Assembly (NCBI GenBank): GCA_019246795.1
Contig: JAFAPY010000185.1
Location: forward strand, 1-51,528
Reading direction: 5' to 3'
Length of the DNA stretch: 51,528 bases
DNA from: Streptosporangiaceae bacterium
GTDB taxonomy: Bacteria; Actinomycetota; Actinomycetes; Streptosporangiales; Streptosporangiaceae
Shown: in pieces, positions 33,534 through 42,100 of the stretch
Layout: every line of letters begins with the position of its first letter
Position numbering within the stretch: the first letter of the stretch is position 1
The notes under the pieces: generated by a model
What the model saw: only the letters and a program-made list of their open reading frames with translations
Told to the model about the DNA's origin: nothing
Database searches by the model: none
Program-made: the position numbers and the translations under genes

Positions 33534-33941
33534 CTAGCCGTTGTCGGGCACGTAGTGGCGGCTGTCGTCGGCTGGATCGACCCAGACACGCATGATCACG
33601 CCGCTTGCGGGGTCGCGGAACCGCTCCCCGGTCGGGAGCCATCCCGCGGCTGGTTCGCTGGCCTGCGCGTGCCCGCGGCGTCGTGGCCGCAGACGCCGTC
33701 CCGCATCGGCGCCGCCCGCTGCGGCCGGGCCAGGCGCGGCCGCGTGAGGCAGGTCAGCCAGCGCCGCGGCCGCCTCATCGGCGTAGGCTGCCGCGAGGAT
33801 CGTCCCTACTCTGCGCCGCAGTTCTTCCAGGGTGAGCCGCCCGGCGGCGTAGTGCTCCCGCAACACGGCGACGAACCGGTCGCGCTCGGCGTCGCCGATC
33901 AGCGTACGGGGGAAACCGGAGCCGGGGACGAGATCAGGCAC
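33534..33941 (-). CDS. DUF1707 (SHOCT-like) domain protein
   Basis: A 135-residue protein from GTG 33941. The DUF1707 core is clear: LIGDAERDRFVAVLREHYA, AGRLTLEELRRRVGTILAA, AYADEAAAALADLP. A linker and a short C-terminal part (FRDPASGVIMRVWVDPADDS) follow. It lies 14 bp after the YbjQ stop. Such proteins are small, often with a helical hairpin used for oligomerisation; function unknown. The start lacks a good Shine-Dalgarno. Confidence 0.7.
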   Translation of the reverse strand: MPDLVPGSGFPRTLIGDAERDRFVAVLREHYAAGRLTLEELRRRVGTILAAAYADEAAAALADLPHAAAPGPAAAGGADAGRRLRPRRRGHAQASEPAAGWLPTGERFRDPASGVIMRVWVDPADDSRHYVPDNG

Positions 33942-33955
33942 GGGAATCAGGCTCG

Positions 33956-34306
33956 CTACGACGGCGCGACGACCACCGCCGTGCCGTAGGCGACGATCTC
34001 GGTGAGCTGCTGGCCCATCTCGGAGGAGTCGAAACGCATCGCGATCACCGCATTCGCCCCGAGCAGCTTGGCGTTCTCGATCAGCCGGTCGATCGCATGC
34101 CTGCGGCTGTCCTCGAGCAGTTCGGTGTACTGCGAGACCTCTCCCTGCCGCAGCGCCTTGAAGCCCGCCCCGACCGACTTGGCGAAGCCCATGCTCCGCA
34201 CCACCAAGCCGAACGCCACCCCGAGGTTCCGCTGCACCGTCATGCCCTGCAGCTCCAATGCGGTCGTGACCGGGAACGTGACCGACGTACTGGCTGTGTC
34301 TGTCAT
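33956..34306 (-). CDS. YbjQ/UPF0145 family protein
   Basis: A 116-residue protein of the YbjQ family. Seen: VTTALELQGMTVQRNLGVA, a LVVRSMGFAKSVGAGFKAL helix region, then DSRRHAIDRLIENAKLLGAN, AVIAMRFDSSEMG and a final YGTAVVV strand. Family members form pentameric rings; the role is not established. ATG 34306 is the first start of a two-gene unit with DUF1707. Confidence 0.9.
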   Translation of the reverse strand: MTDTASTSVTFPVTTALELQGMTVQRNLGVAFGLVVRSMGFAKSVGAGFKALRQGEVSQYTELLEDSRRHAIDRLIENAKLLGANAVIAMRFDSSEMGQQLTEIVAYGTAVVVAPS

Positions 34307-34355
34307 GGGCGAAGTACATCGTCCGCGCCGCCCCGTGTCAACGACGCGTTCATAG

Positions 34356-34430
34356 GCCGCGCTGAACCTCCAGAAGCAGACCGTCGACGGCCAGACCGTC
34401 TACGACCTCACCAAGCCAATCGGCGCCTAA
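34356..34430 (+). other. Possible 3' remnant of a lost gene
   Basis: After a stop at 34353 there are 24 protein-like codons with good high-GC codon use (LNLQKQTVDGQTVYDLTKPI) ending in TAA 34428-34430. They have no start. This may be the tail of a gene whose front has been deleted, in keeping with the deletion scar 1 kb to the left. Confidence 0.3.
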
Positions 34431-34431
34431 G

Positions 34432-34458
34432 CGCCGCGCGGCGGGGCTTCGGCGTTTT
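34432..34458 (+). terminator. Terminator-like hairpin with T-run
   Basis: CGCCG at 34432 pairs with CGGCG at 34450, with an internal CGCGCGG/GGGGC region, and is followed by TTTT (34455-34458). It lies just after the remnant and just beyond the 3' end of the NagZ-like gene on the other strand. Confidence 0.35.
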
Positions 34459-34463
34459 CCGGG

Positions 34464-35681
34464 TCACCGGGCGCACGGCAGCAGGCCGTAGGCCTGCTTC
34501 GCGGCCAGGACGCGCAGAACGGCGGAGTCGACGTCGGCACGGAAGGCCGGATCACCGGCGGCGCGGCTGCGCACCGCTTGGTCCATGGCGGCGGCCACGG
34601 GAAAGCTCACCGAGGTGATCATGTCGCCCCCGGCGGCAAGAAAGCCGATCGCGCGTGCGGCCGGGGACATCCCGGCGACCGCGGCGGCCGCGCCCAGATC
34701 GTCGGAGACGATCACGCCGCGGAAGCGCATCTGCTCGCGCAGCAGGCCGCGCAGCACCCGCGGGGAGAAGACCGCGAGGTGATGGGGGTCGATGCGCGGA
34801 TAGCTGGCGAGGGAGACCATGACGAACGGCACGCCGGCATCGATGGCGGCCTGGAAGCCGGCCAGGTAGGGGTCGTCGGGCCCGGTTACCGTGTCCACCA
34901 CGCCGGCGGTGACGTCGGTGTTGCCGCGTACCCGGCCCAGGCCGGGAAAGTGCTTGGCGGTCGTCGCGACGCCCGTTTGCTGCATGCCCCTGATGAACGC
35001 CACGCCATGTGCCGCCACCGTCCGCGGGTCATCGCCGAACTCGCGGGCCAGCATGCCGATGGGGGCGTTCTGGCTGGCGGTCCCCGCAGGCACCACGTCC
35101 ATGACCGGCGCAAGGTCCAGGTTGACGCCTGCCCACCGGAGCTCCCGGCCCCATCCGGCGGCTAGCCGCTGCAGCGCGCCGGACGGCAGCGCACCCTGAG
35201 CCAGGGCCGACGGCATCGTGGCGAAGCCCTCACCTTGCAGCCGCTGAACCTCGCCGCCCTCCTGGTCCGCGGCAATGAACAACCGCACCCATGCGGTGGC
35301 AGGGGACGAGGCAAGCGCCTGCGCGGCGCTGGTCAGCTGCCGGATCCGCGCCGCATCCGCGGATGTGGTGGTCCCGAACAGCAGCGAGCCGAAGTGGTAC
35401 GCGGCAACGGCGCTGGCCGCCTCGGGACCGGCAGCTCCGGCGGCGCCGACGAGAAACAGCTGGCCAACCCGCTGGGCCGGCGTCATCGCGGAGAAGACCC
35501 GGACCGGGCAGCTTGGCTGTGCCGCCGCGCGGGTGGCCGCGGCACTGGGGCGGACCGGGGCGGCCGGGCTTACGCCTACGGCTGCCGAACCGCCGATGGC
35601 GGCACCGCCGCATGCCGAGCACGCCAGGCTCAGCGGGACGACGAAGCCAAGGAGCGCGCGGGCCAGCCGGCGCCGAATCAT
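34464..35681 (-). CDS. GH3 family beta-N-acetylhexosaminidase-like exported protein (NagZ type)
   Basis: A 405-residue glycoside hydrolase family 3 protein. A signal peptide (about 1-25) ends in Cys-rich SLACSAC, a lipobox-like site, then a Ser/Ala/Pro linker to ~50. The barrel shows LFIAADQEGG, the KHFPGLG motif (KH(F/L)PG is the NagZ hallmark), MVSLASYP and VIVSDDLGA with the nucleophile Asp. It probably trims beta-N-acetylglucosamine from wall fragments outside the cell. The start ATG 35681 gives a proper signal; the 20-residue extension to 35741 does not. Confidence 0.87.
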   Translation of the reverse strand: MIRRRLARALLGFVVPLSLACSACGGAAIGGSAAVGVSPAAPVRPSAAATRAAAQPSCPVRVFSAMTPAQRVGQLFLVGAAGAAGPEAASAVAAYHFGSLLFGTTTSADAARIRQLTSAAQALASSPATAWVRLFIAADQEGGEVQRLQGEGFATMPSALAQGALPSGALQRLAAGWGRELRWAGVNLDLAPVMDVVPAGTASQNAPIGMLAREFGDDPRTVAAHGVAFIRGMQQTGVATTAKHFPGLGRVRGNTDVTAGVVDTVTGPDDPYLAGFQAAIDAGVPFVMVSLASYPRIDPHHLAVFSPRVLRGLLREQMRFRGVIVSDDLGAAAAVAGMSPAARAIGFLAAGGDMITSVSFPVAAAMDQAVRSRAAGDPAFRADVDSAVLRVLAAKQAYGLLPCAR

Positions 35682-35779
35682 GCAGCCAGTTCTCCAGCGG
35701 ATAGCTTTCGGTCCCGGCACGTTATCACCTGCCGAGGACACCGCGACGGCGGGTCGGCAAAACCTCCTGCTATACCGGG

Positions 35780-35935
35780 ATGATGACCGAAGGGGGCCTT
35801 GCGGACCGGATGGGGTCGGCCGCGCTCGCGCTGCTGGCCGCGCTCGACGACCGGCAGCGGGCGCTTGCGGCGCTGCCCTTTGCCGATGACGGCGCGCGGC
35901 GGCTTGCCCGACGCGCGCGCTCCGGAAGGCACTGA
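35780..35935 (+). pseudogene. Truncated N-terminus of a DUF3500-like protein ending in a hairpin repeat
   Basis: Tandem ATGs (35780, 35783) open a 51-codon frame. ALALLAALDDRQRALAALPF resembles the start of DUF3500 proteins (LLxxLDxxQRAxxxFPFDD). After FADD the sequence changes into a hairpin repeat, which supplies the last ~15 residues and the stop. The rest of the ~300-residue family is missing. Confidence 0.4.
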
Positions 35936-35936
35936 G
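35890..35936 (+). repeat. Dispersed GC-rich hairpin repeat, copy 4
   Basis: Plus-oriented copy containing GCGGCTTGCCCGACGCGCG and GCACTGAG. It lacks the left CACTGAGCGGCC end present in copies 5 and 6, so one edge is truncated where it meets the DUF3500-like fragment. It lies 55 bp past the 3' end of the kinase gene. Confidence 0.7.
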
Positions 35937-35990
35937 CCGCAGTCGGCCTTAGCGGCAGGCCAGCTGCCGCTGGCATACCGGCGACGAGGT

Positions 35991-37685
35991 TCAAGACGGC
36001 GACGGGCCGGGTGAGGACGAGCTCAGCGAAGCGGACGGGCTCGGCGACGTAGACGAACTCAGCGACGTTGACGGGCTCGGTGACGGGGACGGGCTGGGTG
36101 AGGACGAGGTCAGCGAAGCCGACGGGCTGGGTGACGTGGACGGGGTGAGCGACGTAGTCGGGGTGGGCGACGTAGTCGGGGTAGGCGAGGTGGTCGGGGT
36201 AGGCGAGGTGGTCGGGGTCGGCGACGTAGTCGGGGTAGGCGACGTAGTGGGGGTGGGCGACGTAGACGGGGTAGGCGACGTGGACGGGGATCCCGTCGGT
36301 GATGTGCTGCCCGAGGACGACGGGCTGGCCGAGGGCGAGGGTCCGCCAGTCGGCGACGTGCCCCCGGAGGGTGAGGTGCCTCCCGGTGACGACGTGCCGC
36401 CCGGCGCCGTGCTGCCTCCTTGCGGGGGCGGGGTCGCGGGCGGCACCAGGCCCGCTGACGGGGATCGGCTGCCGACGGGGAACATGGCTGCTGCCGGGAA
36501 CGAGACCTGGTTCCGGGACGCGGTCACCGGGGTGCCCCCTCGGGCCGGCGCTGAGGATGCGGGAAGGGTGGGCTGCAGGCCGGCCGGCGCGGCGGCCTGG
36601 TGCTGGGGGTGCCCGGCGAACGGGGGCCGCCCCGGCCCCGCCAGCGCGAAGCTTACGGCGGCCGCCGCTACCAGGCCGCCGCCGACCCCGACCGCGGCAA
36701 GCGGCCGCCGCACGCGGCGCTGATTCCGCCTGCCGGCGCGGACCGGGCCGCCCGGACCGGGTCTGGCGGGCCCGCCCGCGAGCAGCGCCGGCGCGTAGGC
36801 AGACGCCACGACGGCGTCGCGGTCCGGCGCAGCGTACCCGGAGGACGCGCCGAGCACCGTCTCGGGCAGCCACCCCTGGGCGGGCTGCATGGCGCCGACC
36901 TCGGCCAGCACGTCGTCGGCGGTCGGGCGTAGCCGGGGGTTCTTGGCCAGGCAGCGCCCGACCAGCAGCCGGATCCCGTCCGGGAGCTGGTCCAGGTTCG
37001 GCGCGCCATGAATGACGCGCTCGATCACCTGCAGCGGCAGCCCGGGGCCGAAAGGCCCGTGCCCGGTGGCTGCGAAAGCGAGCACCGCGCCCAGGCTGAA
37101 CATGTCGCTCGGCGGTCCGACCTCCCTGTCCTCCGCCTGCTCCGGGGACATGAACCCCGGTGATCCGACGACCACGCCCGCACCCACGGAGGTAGCTTCG
37201 GTGGCCCGGGAGATGCCGAAGTCGATCATCCGCGGCCCGTCGCTGGCCAGCAGCACGTTGGACGGTTTCAGGTCACAGTGCACCACGCCCGCGGCATGGA
37301 TCGCGCTCAGCCCCTCGGCCAGCCCGGCAGCCAGCGCGAGCACCGACGACTCGGGCAGCGGGCCCTGCTCAGCTACTGCCTTGGCGAGCGAGGGCCCGGC
37401 GACGTAAGCCGTGGCCAGCCAGGGCTGCGGGGCTTCGGCGTCCGCGTCCACCACCAGGGCGGTGAAAAGGCCGCTGACCCGGCGGGCGGCGGCCACCTCG
37501 CGCGCGAACCGCGCCCGGAAGTCCGGATCGGCGGCAAGCTCAGGCCGGATGACCTTGATCGCCACCGGCCTGCCGCCGGGGGAAAGGCCCAAGAAGACCT
37601 GTCCCATGCCGCCGCGGCCGAGCTGGCCCACTATCCGGTACGGCCCGATCAGCTGCGGTTCTCTGGGCTCCGAGACCCCTACCAC
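35991..37685 (-). CDS. Membrane Ser/Thr protein kinase with repetitive Pro/Ser/Thr tail
   Basis: A 564-residue PknB-like kinase. Catalytic domain about 14-270: GRGGMGQV loop, Lys44 in VAIK, HCDLKPSN with Asp138 (HRD is HCD), DFG at 155-157, SPGFMSPEQA. One membrane helix follows (about residue 335-355, LAAVGVGGGLVAAAAVSFAL). The outer part is low-complexity and ends in many SPTPTT repeats, probably O-glycosylated wall-spanning stalk rather than a sensor fold; no PASTA repeats. I chose GTG 37685, with AAAGG and GGGG upstream; GTG 37736 would add 17 residues. Confidence 0.9.
   Translation of the reverse strand: MVGVSEPREPQLIGPYRIVGQLGRGGMGQVFLGLSPGGRPVAIKVIRPELAADPDFRARFAREVAAARRVSGLFTALVVDADAEAPQPWLATAYVAGPSLAKAVAEQGPLPESSVLALAAGLAEGLSAIHAAGVVHCDLKPSNVLLASDGPRMIDFGISRATEATSVGAGVVVGSPGFMSPEQAEDREVGPPSDMFSLGAVLAFAATGHGPFGPGLPLQVIERVIHGAPNLDQLPDGIRLLVGRCLAKNPRLRPTADDVLAEVGAMQPAQGWLPETVLGASSGYAAPDRDAVVASAYAPALLAGGPARPGPGGPVRAGRRNQRRVRRPLAAVGVGGGLVAAAAVSFALAGPGRPPFAGHPQHQAAAPAGLQPTLPASSAPARGGTPVTASRNQVSFPAAAMFPVGSRSPSAGLVPPATPPPQGGSTAPGGTSSPGGTSPSGGTSPTGGPSPSASPSSSGSTSPTGSPSTSPTPSTSPTPTTSPTPTTSPTPTTSPTPTTSPTPTTSPTPTTSLTPSTSPSPSASLTSSSPSPSPSPSPSTSLSSSTSPSPSASLSSSSPGPSPS
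36133..36294. repeat. 18-bp minisatellite within the kinase gene
   Basis: Nine consecutive 18-bp units of the type GACGTAGTCGGGGTAGGC encode TSPTPT-like hexapeptides on the minus strand. Unit length keeps the frame, so copy-number change would only alter stalk length. Confidence 0.85.
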
Positions 37686-37845
37686 CGCAATCCCCACCTT
37701 TGTGTCGCTACATACTCCCTTTGCGGTTATATGCACCGGTTCCAGGATAGTCCCCCGCCGTAACAGGTTGCTGCGGACGCCACGGTCATGAATCCCGACA
37801 CGCCGCGGAACTGCCCCTCACGTGACACGCCGGGGGAAGGCCCTT

Positions 37846-37870
37846 AACATGTTCGGTGCGCTAACGCACC
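37846..37870. promoter_or_regulatory. Two adjacent palindromes upstream of the small protein gene
   Basis: AACATGTT (37846-37853) and GGTGCG-CTAA-CGCACC (37855-37870) lie 83-107 bp before ATG 37953. They may be an operator or an early leader hairpin; the rest of the gap from the kinase start shows no gene. Confidence 0.3.
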
Positions 37871-37952
37871 AGCCCGGCGGGACGGCCGCTCCGTTTCCGC
37901 CGCAACCTCTCTTCCCCGCACATCCGGCCTTTCCTCCGAGGAGACACCGCGC

Positions 37953-38183
37953 ATGAACCCGGGCGACAGCCTGCCAGACGCCAGCAGACCAGGGCAGGAG
38001 GCGGCGTCCGCTGGCTATCCCTGTAGCCCGTCGGCGTGGCCTGCGGCACTCCCGGAACCGCAGCGATCCGGGCAAACCGTCAAGGACATCCAGGACATCA
38101 TCGACAGGCTGGCGGCAGTGACACGGCAACTCCGCGGGGGGGCCGGGGAGAAACAGGAGAACGCAGCGGGCCCGCTGCACTAG
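37953..38183 (+). CDS. Small hypothetical protein
   Basis: A 76-residue protein from ATG 37953 with a good Shine-Dalgarno (GAGGAG about 10 nt upstream). The first ~45 residues are polar and Pro-rich; the C-terminal part (TVKDIQDIIDRLAAVTRQLR) is an amphipathic helix suited to pairing with another protein. It converges on the XRE regulator gene with a 4-bp overlap. XRE/DUF5753 regulators usually have a small DUF397 partner; this is not DUF397 but could play a similar role. Confidence 0.6.
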   Translation: MNPGDSLPDASRPGQEAASAGYPCSPSAWPAALPEPQRSGQTVKDIQDIIDRLAAVTRQLRGGAGEKQENAAGPLH

Positions 38184-39070
38184 GCGCTGAGGCTGCGTAG
38201 CAGCGCAGCGCTGTCCGCCGGGCTGAGGGCGGCCGCGCGCAGCAGCGCGAAGGCGCGCAGGTAGCGGGCGACGGCCTCGCCGCTGTCCAGGAACACGCCG
38301 CCGGACAGCGTCTCCAGGTAGACCACTCCCAGGCTGGGTGCGTCGCAGAACCGGAGGATGGCCAGCGATCCGCTGCCGGCCGCCGCGTGCGCGCCCGCCG
38401 AGAACGGCAGCACCTGGATGGTCACGGCGGGGTACTCGGCGCCCACCGCGGCCAGGTGCCGGAGCTGGCCGTCCATCACTGCGGAGCCGCCTACCGCCTG
38501 ATGCAGCGCGCCCTCGCCAAGGACCACGCCGAGCCGCAGCGGTTCCTTCGGCCCGCCGTTCCCGCCCGCCGCGGCCTGGCTCGTGCCCTCGCCCAGCACG
38601 GCCCGCCTGCGGGCGGCCTTGGCCGCCACGACGGATTCGGCATGCTGGCCGTCCTGCACGCCGGGCAGGGCGGCGGCCATGGCGCGGGCGTAATCGTCGG
38701 TCTGCAGCAGGTCGGGGATCACCTGCGCCTCGTAGGTCATGATCTCCGAGGCGGCCGATTCCACGATGACGTAGTCCAGGCACGTCTCGGACATGACGTC
38801 GGCGTGGCGGCGCCACCACGCGTGCCTGCTGCCGCGGCCCGCGATCGCCGCCAGCGCGTGCTGCTCGCTTTCGCCAACGCCGTACTCCGCCAGCAACTCC
38901 CGCAGTTCCTTCGGCCTTACCCCCCGCTGCCCGGTCTCGATCCTGCTGATCTTGGACCGGTCGCACTCAAGGACGCCGGCCGCGTCCTCCAGGGTGTAGC
39001 CCACGTTCTCCCGGTACCGGCGCAGCGCGCCGCCGACCAGGCGGCGGCGCACAGGGACTTGTCCGGCCAC
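38180..39070 (-). CDS. XRE-family regulator with DUF5753 domain
   Basis: A 296-residue regulator: N-terminal helix-turn-helix (about 10-65; LRRYRENVGYTLEDAAGVL, then SKISRIETGQRGV) and a DUF5753 effector domain (about 100-290; YEAQVIPDLLQTDDYARAM, ITIQVLPF-type segment as VTIQVLPFSAGAH). It is the WhiJ-like group of Streptomyces, linked to development or antibiotic control, usually with a small antitoxin-like partner. GTG 39070 has GGAGG and AGGA upstream. An AT-rich palindrome in front is a likely self-operator. Confidence 0.9.
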   Translation of the reverse strand: MAGQVPVRRRLVGGALRRYRENVGYTLEDAAGVLECDRSKISRIETGQRGVRPKELRELLAEYGVGESEQHALAAIAGRGSRHAWWRRHADVMSETCLDYVIVESAASEIMTYEAQVIPDLLQTDDYARAMAAALPGVQDGQHAESVVAAKAARRRAVLGEGTSQAAAGGNGGPKEPLRLGVVLGEGALHQAVGGSAVMDGQLRHLAAVGAEYPAVTIQVLPFSAGAHAAAGSGSLAILRFCDAPSLGVVYLETLSGGVFLDSGEAVARYLRAFALLRAAALSPADSAALLRSLSA

Positions 39071-39105
39071 GGTTTCCTGCCTCCCCGCGGCCAGGCGGGC
39101 CGCAT

Positions 39106-39139
39106 TGCTACGACGTATTACTCATAGTAAAACGTAGCA
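39106..39139. promoter_or_regulatory. AT-rich nested palindrome, candidate operator of the XRE gene
   Basis: TGCTACG (39106-39112) is inverted as CGTAGCA (39133-39139), and between them TTACT-CAT-AGTAA is a second inverted repeat. It lies 36-69 bp before the XRE start, is strikingly AT-rich for this DNA, and may overlap the promoter. Confidence 0.5.
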
Positions 39140-39179
39140 TCAGATGTAGTCCCAACTGCCGAGCGACACGCTGACGGCA

Positions 39180-42100
39180 TCAGGTACGGCTCAGGCGGGC
39201 CAGCGCCGCGAGGACGCGGTTCTCAGAAACCGGGCCGAGCGTGCCAAGGGCCTGCGCGAACAGGCTGACCCGCAGTTCCTCGAGCATCCAGCGGACCTCG
39301 CGCACGTCCAGGTCATCTCGGCGGGGGGCGGCCAGGTCCGCGACCGTCTGCCGGTAGGCCTGCTCGGCACGTTGCGCGACCGCCATGCTGGCCGCGTCCC
39401 GCGCCGGGTTCTCCGGCAGCTTATCCAGCCGGCGTTGCATGGCCCGCAGGTAGCGGGCCAGCTGCGGCAGCCGCCGGTAGCCGGTGGCGGCGACGAACCC
39501 CGGGTAGACCAGCCCGGAAAGCTGGGCCGCCATGTCGGCGGCCGCCGGCCGCACGGCCTCGCCGTGCATCTCCCCGAGCCGGGTCTGCACCGCGTGCCAC
39601 AGCCGCAGCGCTGCCTCCACGTGCGCCACGACCTCGGCGGTCGTCTCGTGCAGCCGGGAGCGCACCGCGGCGGACAGCCGCTCGAACCCGTCGGCGTCCC
39701 GCACCGGGCCGCCCGCCCCGGCCATCAGGTAGTCGGCGGCGGCCTCGACGCAGTCGGCGAGCATCGCGGCCACCCCGCCATGCGGGTTCCGGCTCAGCGC
39801 CAGCTTCTGCCGCGTGGACAGCCGGCTGGCCACAGACCGCGCCGGCGACGGCCCGCCGAGCAGGATCAGCCGCCTGGTGCCCGCCCACATCGCGCGGCGT
39901 GCCGCGTCCTCGGTCTCGAACAGCCGGACGTCCACCGCGTTCCCGGTGTCCACCACAGCGGGGTAGCCGGTGGCGTCTGGCGAGGAGAAAACCGGCGGCA
40001 GCGCACCGAAGTCCCATGAGGTGGCGCCGGTGCGGACCAGGCCGCCCGCCGCACGGGACAGCGCGGCGCGCAGCCGCGGCTGCAGCTCACGCTGGAGAAC
40101 GGCGATGTCCTTGCCTTCGGCTATGACCTGATCCCCGTCGGTCACCCGGACGGTGATCCGAAGGTGCGGCGGCAGCCGGGACTCATCCCACGCGTCACGC
40201 GGCACGATTACCCCGCGCAGCGCGCGCAGCTCGCGGGCGAGAGCCTCCCGCAGGTCCCCGGACGGCCGGGAGCCGAGCCGCGCGAGAACCTGGCGGGCCA
40301 CGTCCGGGGCCGGCACCAGGTCACGGCGCAGCGCCTTGGGCAGCGACCTGATCATCTCGGTGACCAGCTCGGCGCGCAGCCCGGGCACCTGCCAGGAGAA
40401 CTCGGCGGGATCGACCTGGTTCAGCCTGCTCAGCGGGATGTCCACGGTCACCCCGTCGGCATGGCTGCCGGGGTCGAATTCATAGGACAGCGGCAACGGC
40501 GAAGGCGCCGACTGCGACGTCCAGACATCGGGATAGGACTCGCTGCTGACCCCGAGGGCCGCATCACACAGCAGGTCGCCCGGCTTGAACGTGAGCAGCC
40601 CGGGATCGGAGCGGCGGGCCTGCTTCCACCAGGCGTCGAAATGCCGCACGGAGATGACGTCTGCGGGTATCCGGGCATCGTAGAAGCCGAACAGCTCCTC
40701 CTCCCCCGCCACCAGGCCGCGGCGGCGGGCGCGGTGCTCGACCTCCTCGGCCTCGGCCAGCAGCCGCCGGTTCTCAGCCAGGAAGGCGTGCGGCGCCTGC
40801 CAGTCCTCCTCGACCAGGGCATGCCTGATGAACAGCTCCCGCGCCGCCGCCGGGTCGATCCGGCCGTAGCTGACCTTGCGGCCGGTGACCAGCGGCACCC
40901 CATACAGCGTCACCTTCTCCAGGGCGACCGCCTCGCCACGCCTGGCTTCCCAGTGCGGCTCGCTGTAGCTGCGCTTGACCAGGTGCCCGGCGAGCGGCTC
41001 CACCCACTCCGGCTCGATGCGCGCCACGGTGCGCGCCCACAGCCGGGACGTCTCCACCAGCTCGGCGGCCATGATCGCTTCCGGTGACTTCCTGGCCAGC
41101 GCCGACCCCGGGAAGATCGCGAAGCGGGCGTTGCGGGCACCGAGATACTCCGCCCGCGGACGCCGCCCGCGCTGTGACGAAGCCGGCGAAGGCTCGAGTT
41201 TCACGCCGATGTGGGAGAGCAAGCCAGCGAGCAGGGACCGGTGCAGCACGGGTCGTTCGGGACAAGAGGACCTGGCATCCACCCCCACATCCGCGGCAAG
41301 CCTTTGCAACTGCCCGTGCAGGTCCTGCCATTCGCGCACGCGCAGGTAGTTCAGGTACTCGGCACGGCACATCCGCCGGAAGGCGGACGAACTCAGCTCG
41401 CGCTGCCGTTCGGCCAGGTGGCGCCACAGGTTCAGGTAGGCCGTGAAGTCAGAGTCAGAGTCGGGGTCGGCGAACCTGCGGTGCGCCTGGTCGGCGGCCT
41501 GCTGGGAGTCGGCTGGCCGCTCCCGCGGGTCCTGGATCGACAGCGCGGCGGCGATGACCAGCACCTCGCGCGCACAGCCGTTCCGGCCCGCCTCCAGGAT
41601 CATCCGGCCGATCCGCGGGTCGGTCGGCAGCCGGGCCAGCCGACGGCCCAGGCCGGTGATCCGGCCGCCCCGGAACGCGGCGAGCTCTTCGAGCAGCCGG
41701 ATCCCGTCGGCGACGTTGCGCGCGTCCGGCGGGTCGAGGAACGGGAACGACGCCACGTCGCCCAGGCCGATCACGGCCATCTGCAGGATCACCGAGCCCA
41801 GGTTGGTGCGCAGGATCTCCGGGTCGGTGAACTCGGGCCGGGACGCGAAGTCGGCCTGCGGGTACAGCCGGATGCAGACGCCGTCCGCGACCCGGCCGCA
41901 GCGGCCCGCGCGCTGGTTCGCCGACGCCTGCGAGATCGGCTCGATCGGCAGCCGCTGCACCTTGGTGCGGTGGCTGTACCTGGAGATGCGCGCGGCGCCC
42001 GGGTCGATCACGTACCGGATGCCCGGCACGGTGAGCGAGGTCTCGGCCACGTTGGTGGCCAGTACCACCCGCCGGGACGCCGACGGCTCGAAGACCCGGT

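Noticed and set aside
33350-33989. Continuation of the CoA-transferase frame
   Set aside because: After ~33345 the sequence is antisense of other genes (GNAT-like fragment and DUF1707); the extension is meaningless.
36133-36294. Regular repeats as a CRISPR array
   Set aside because: The 18-bp units are contiguous, without spacers, and encode the in-frame stalk of a kinase.
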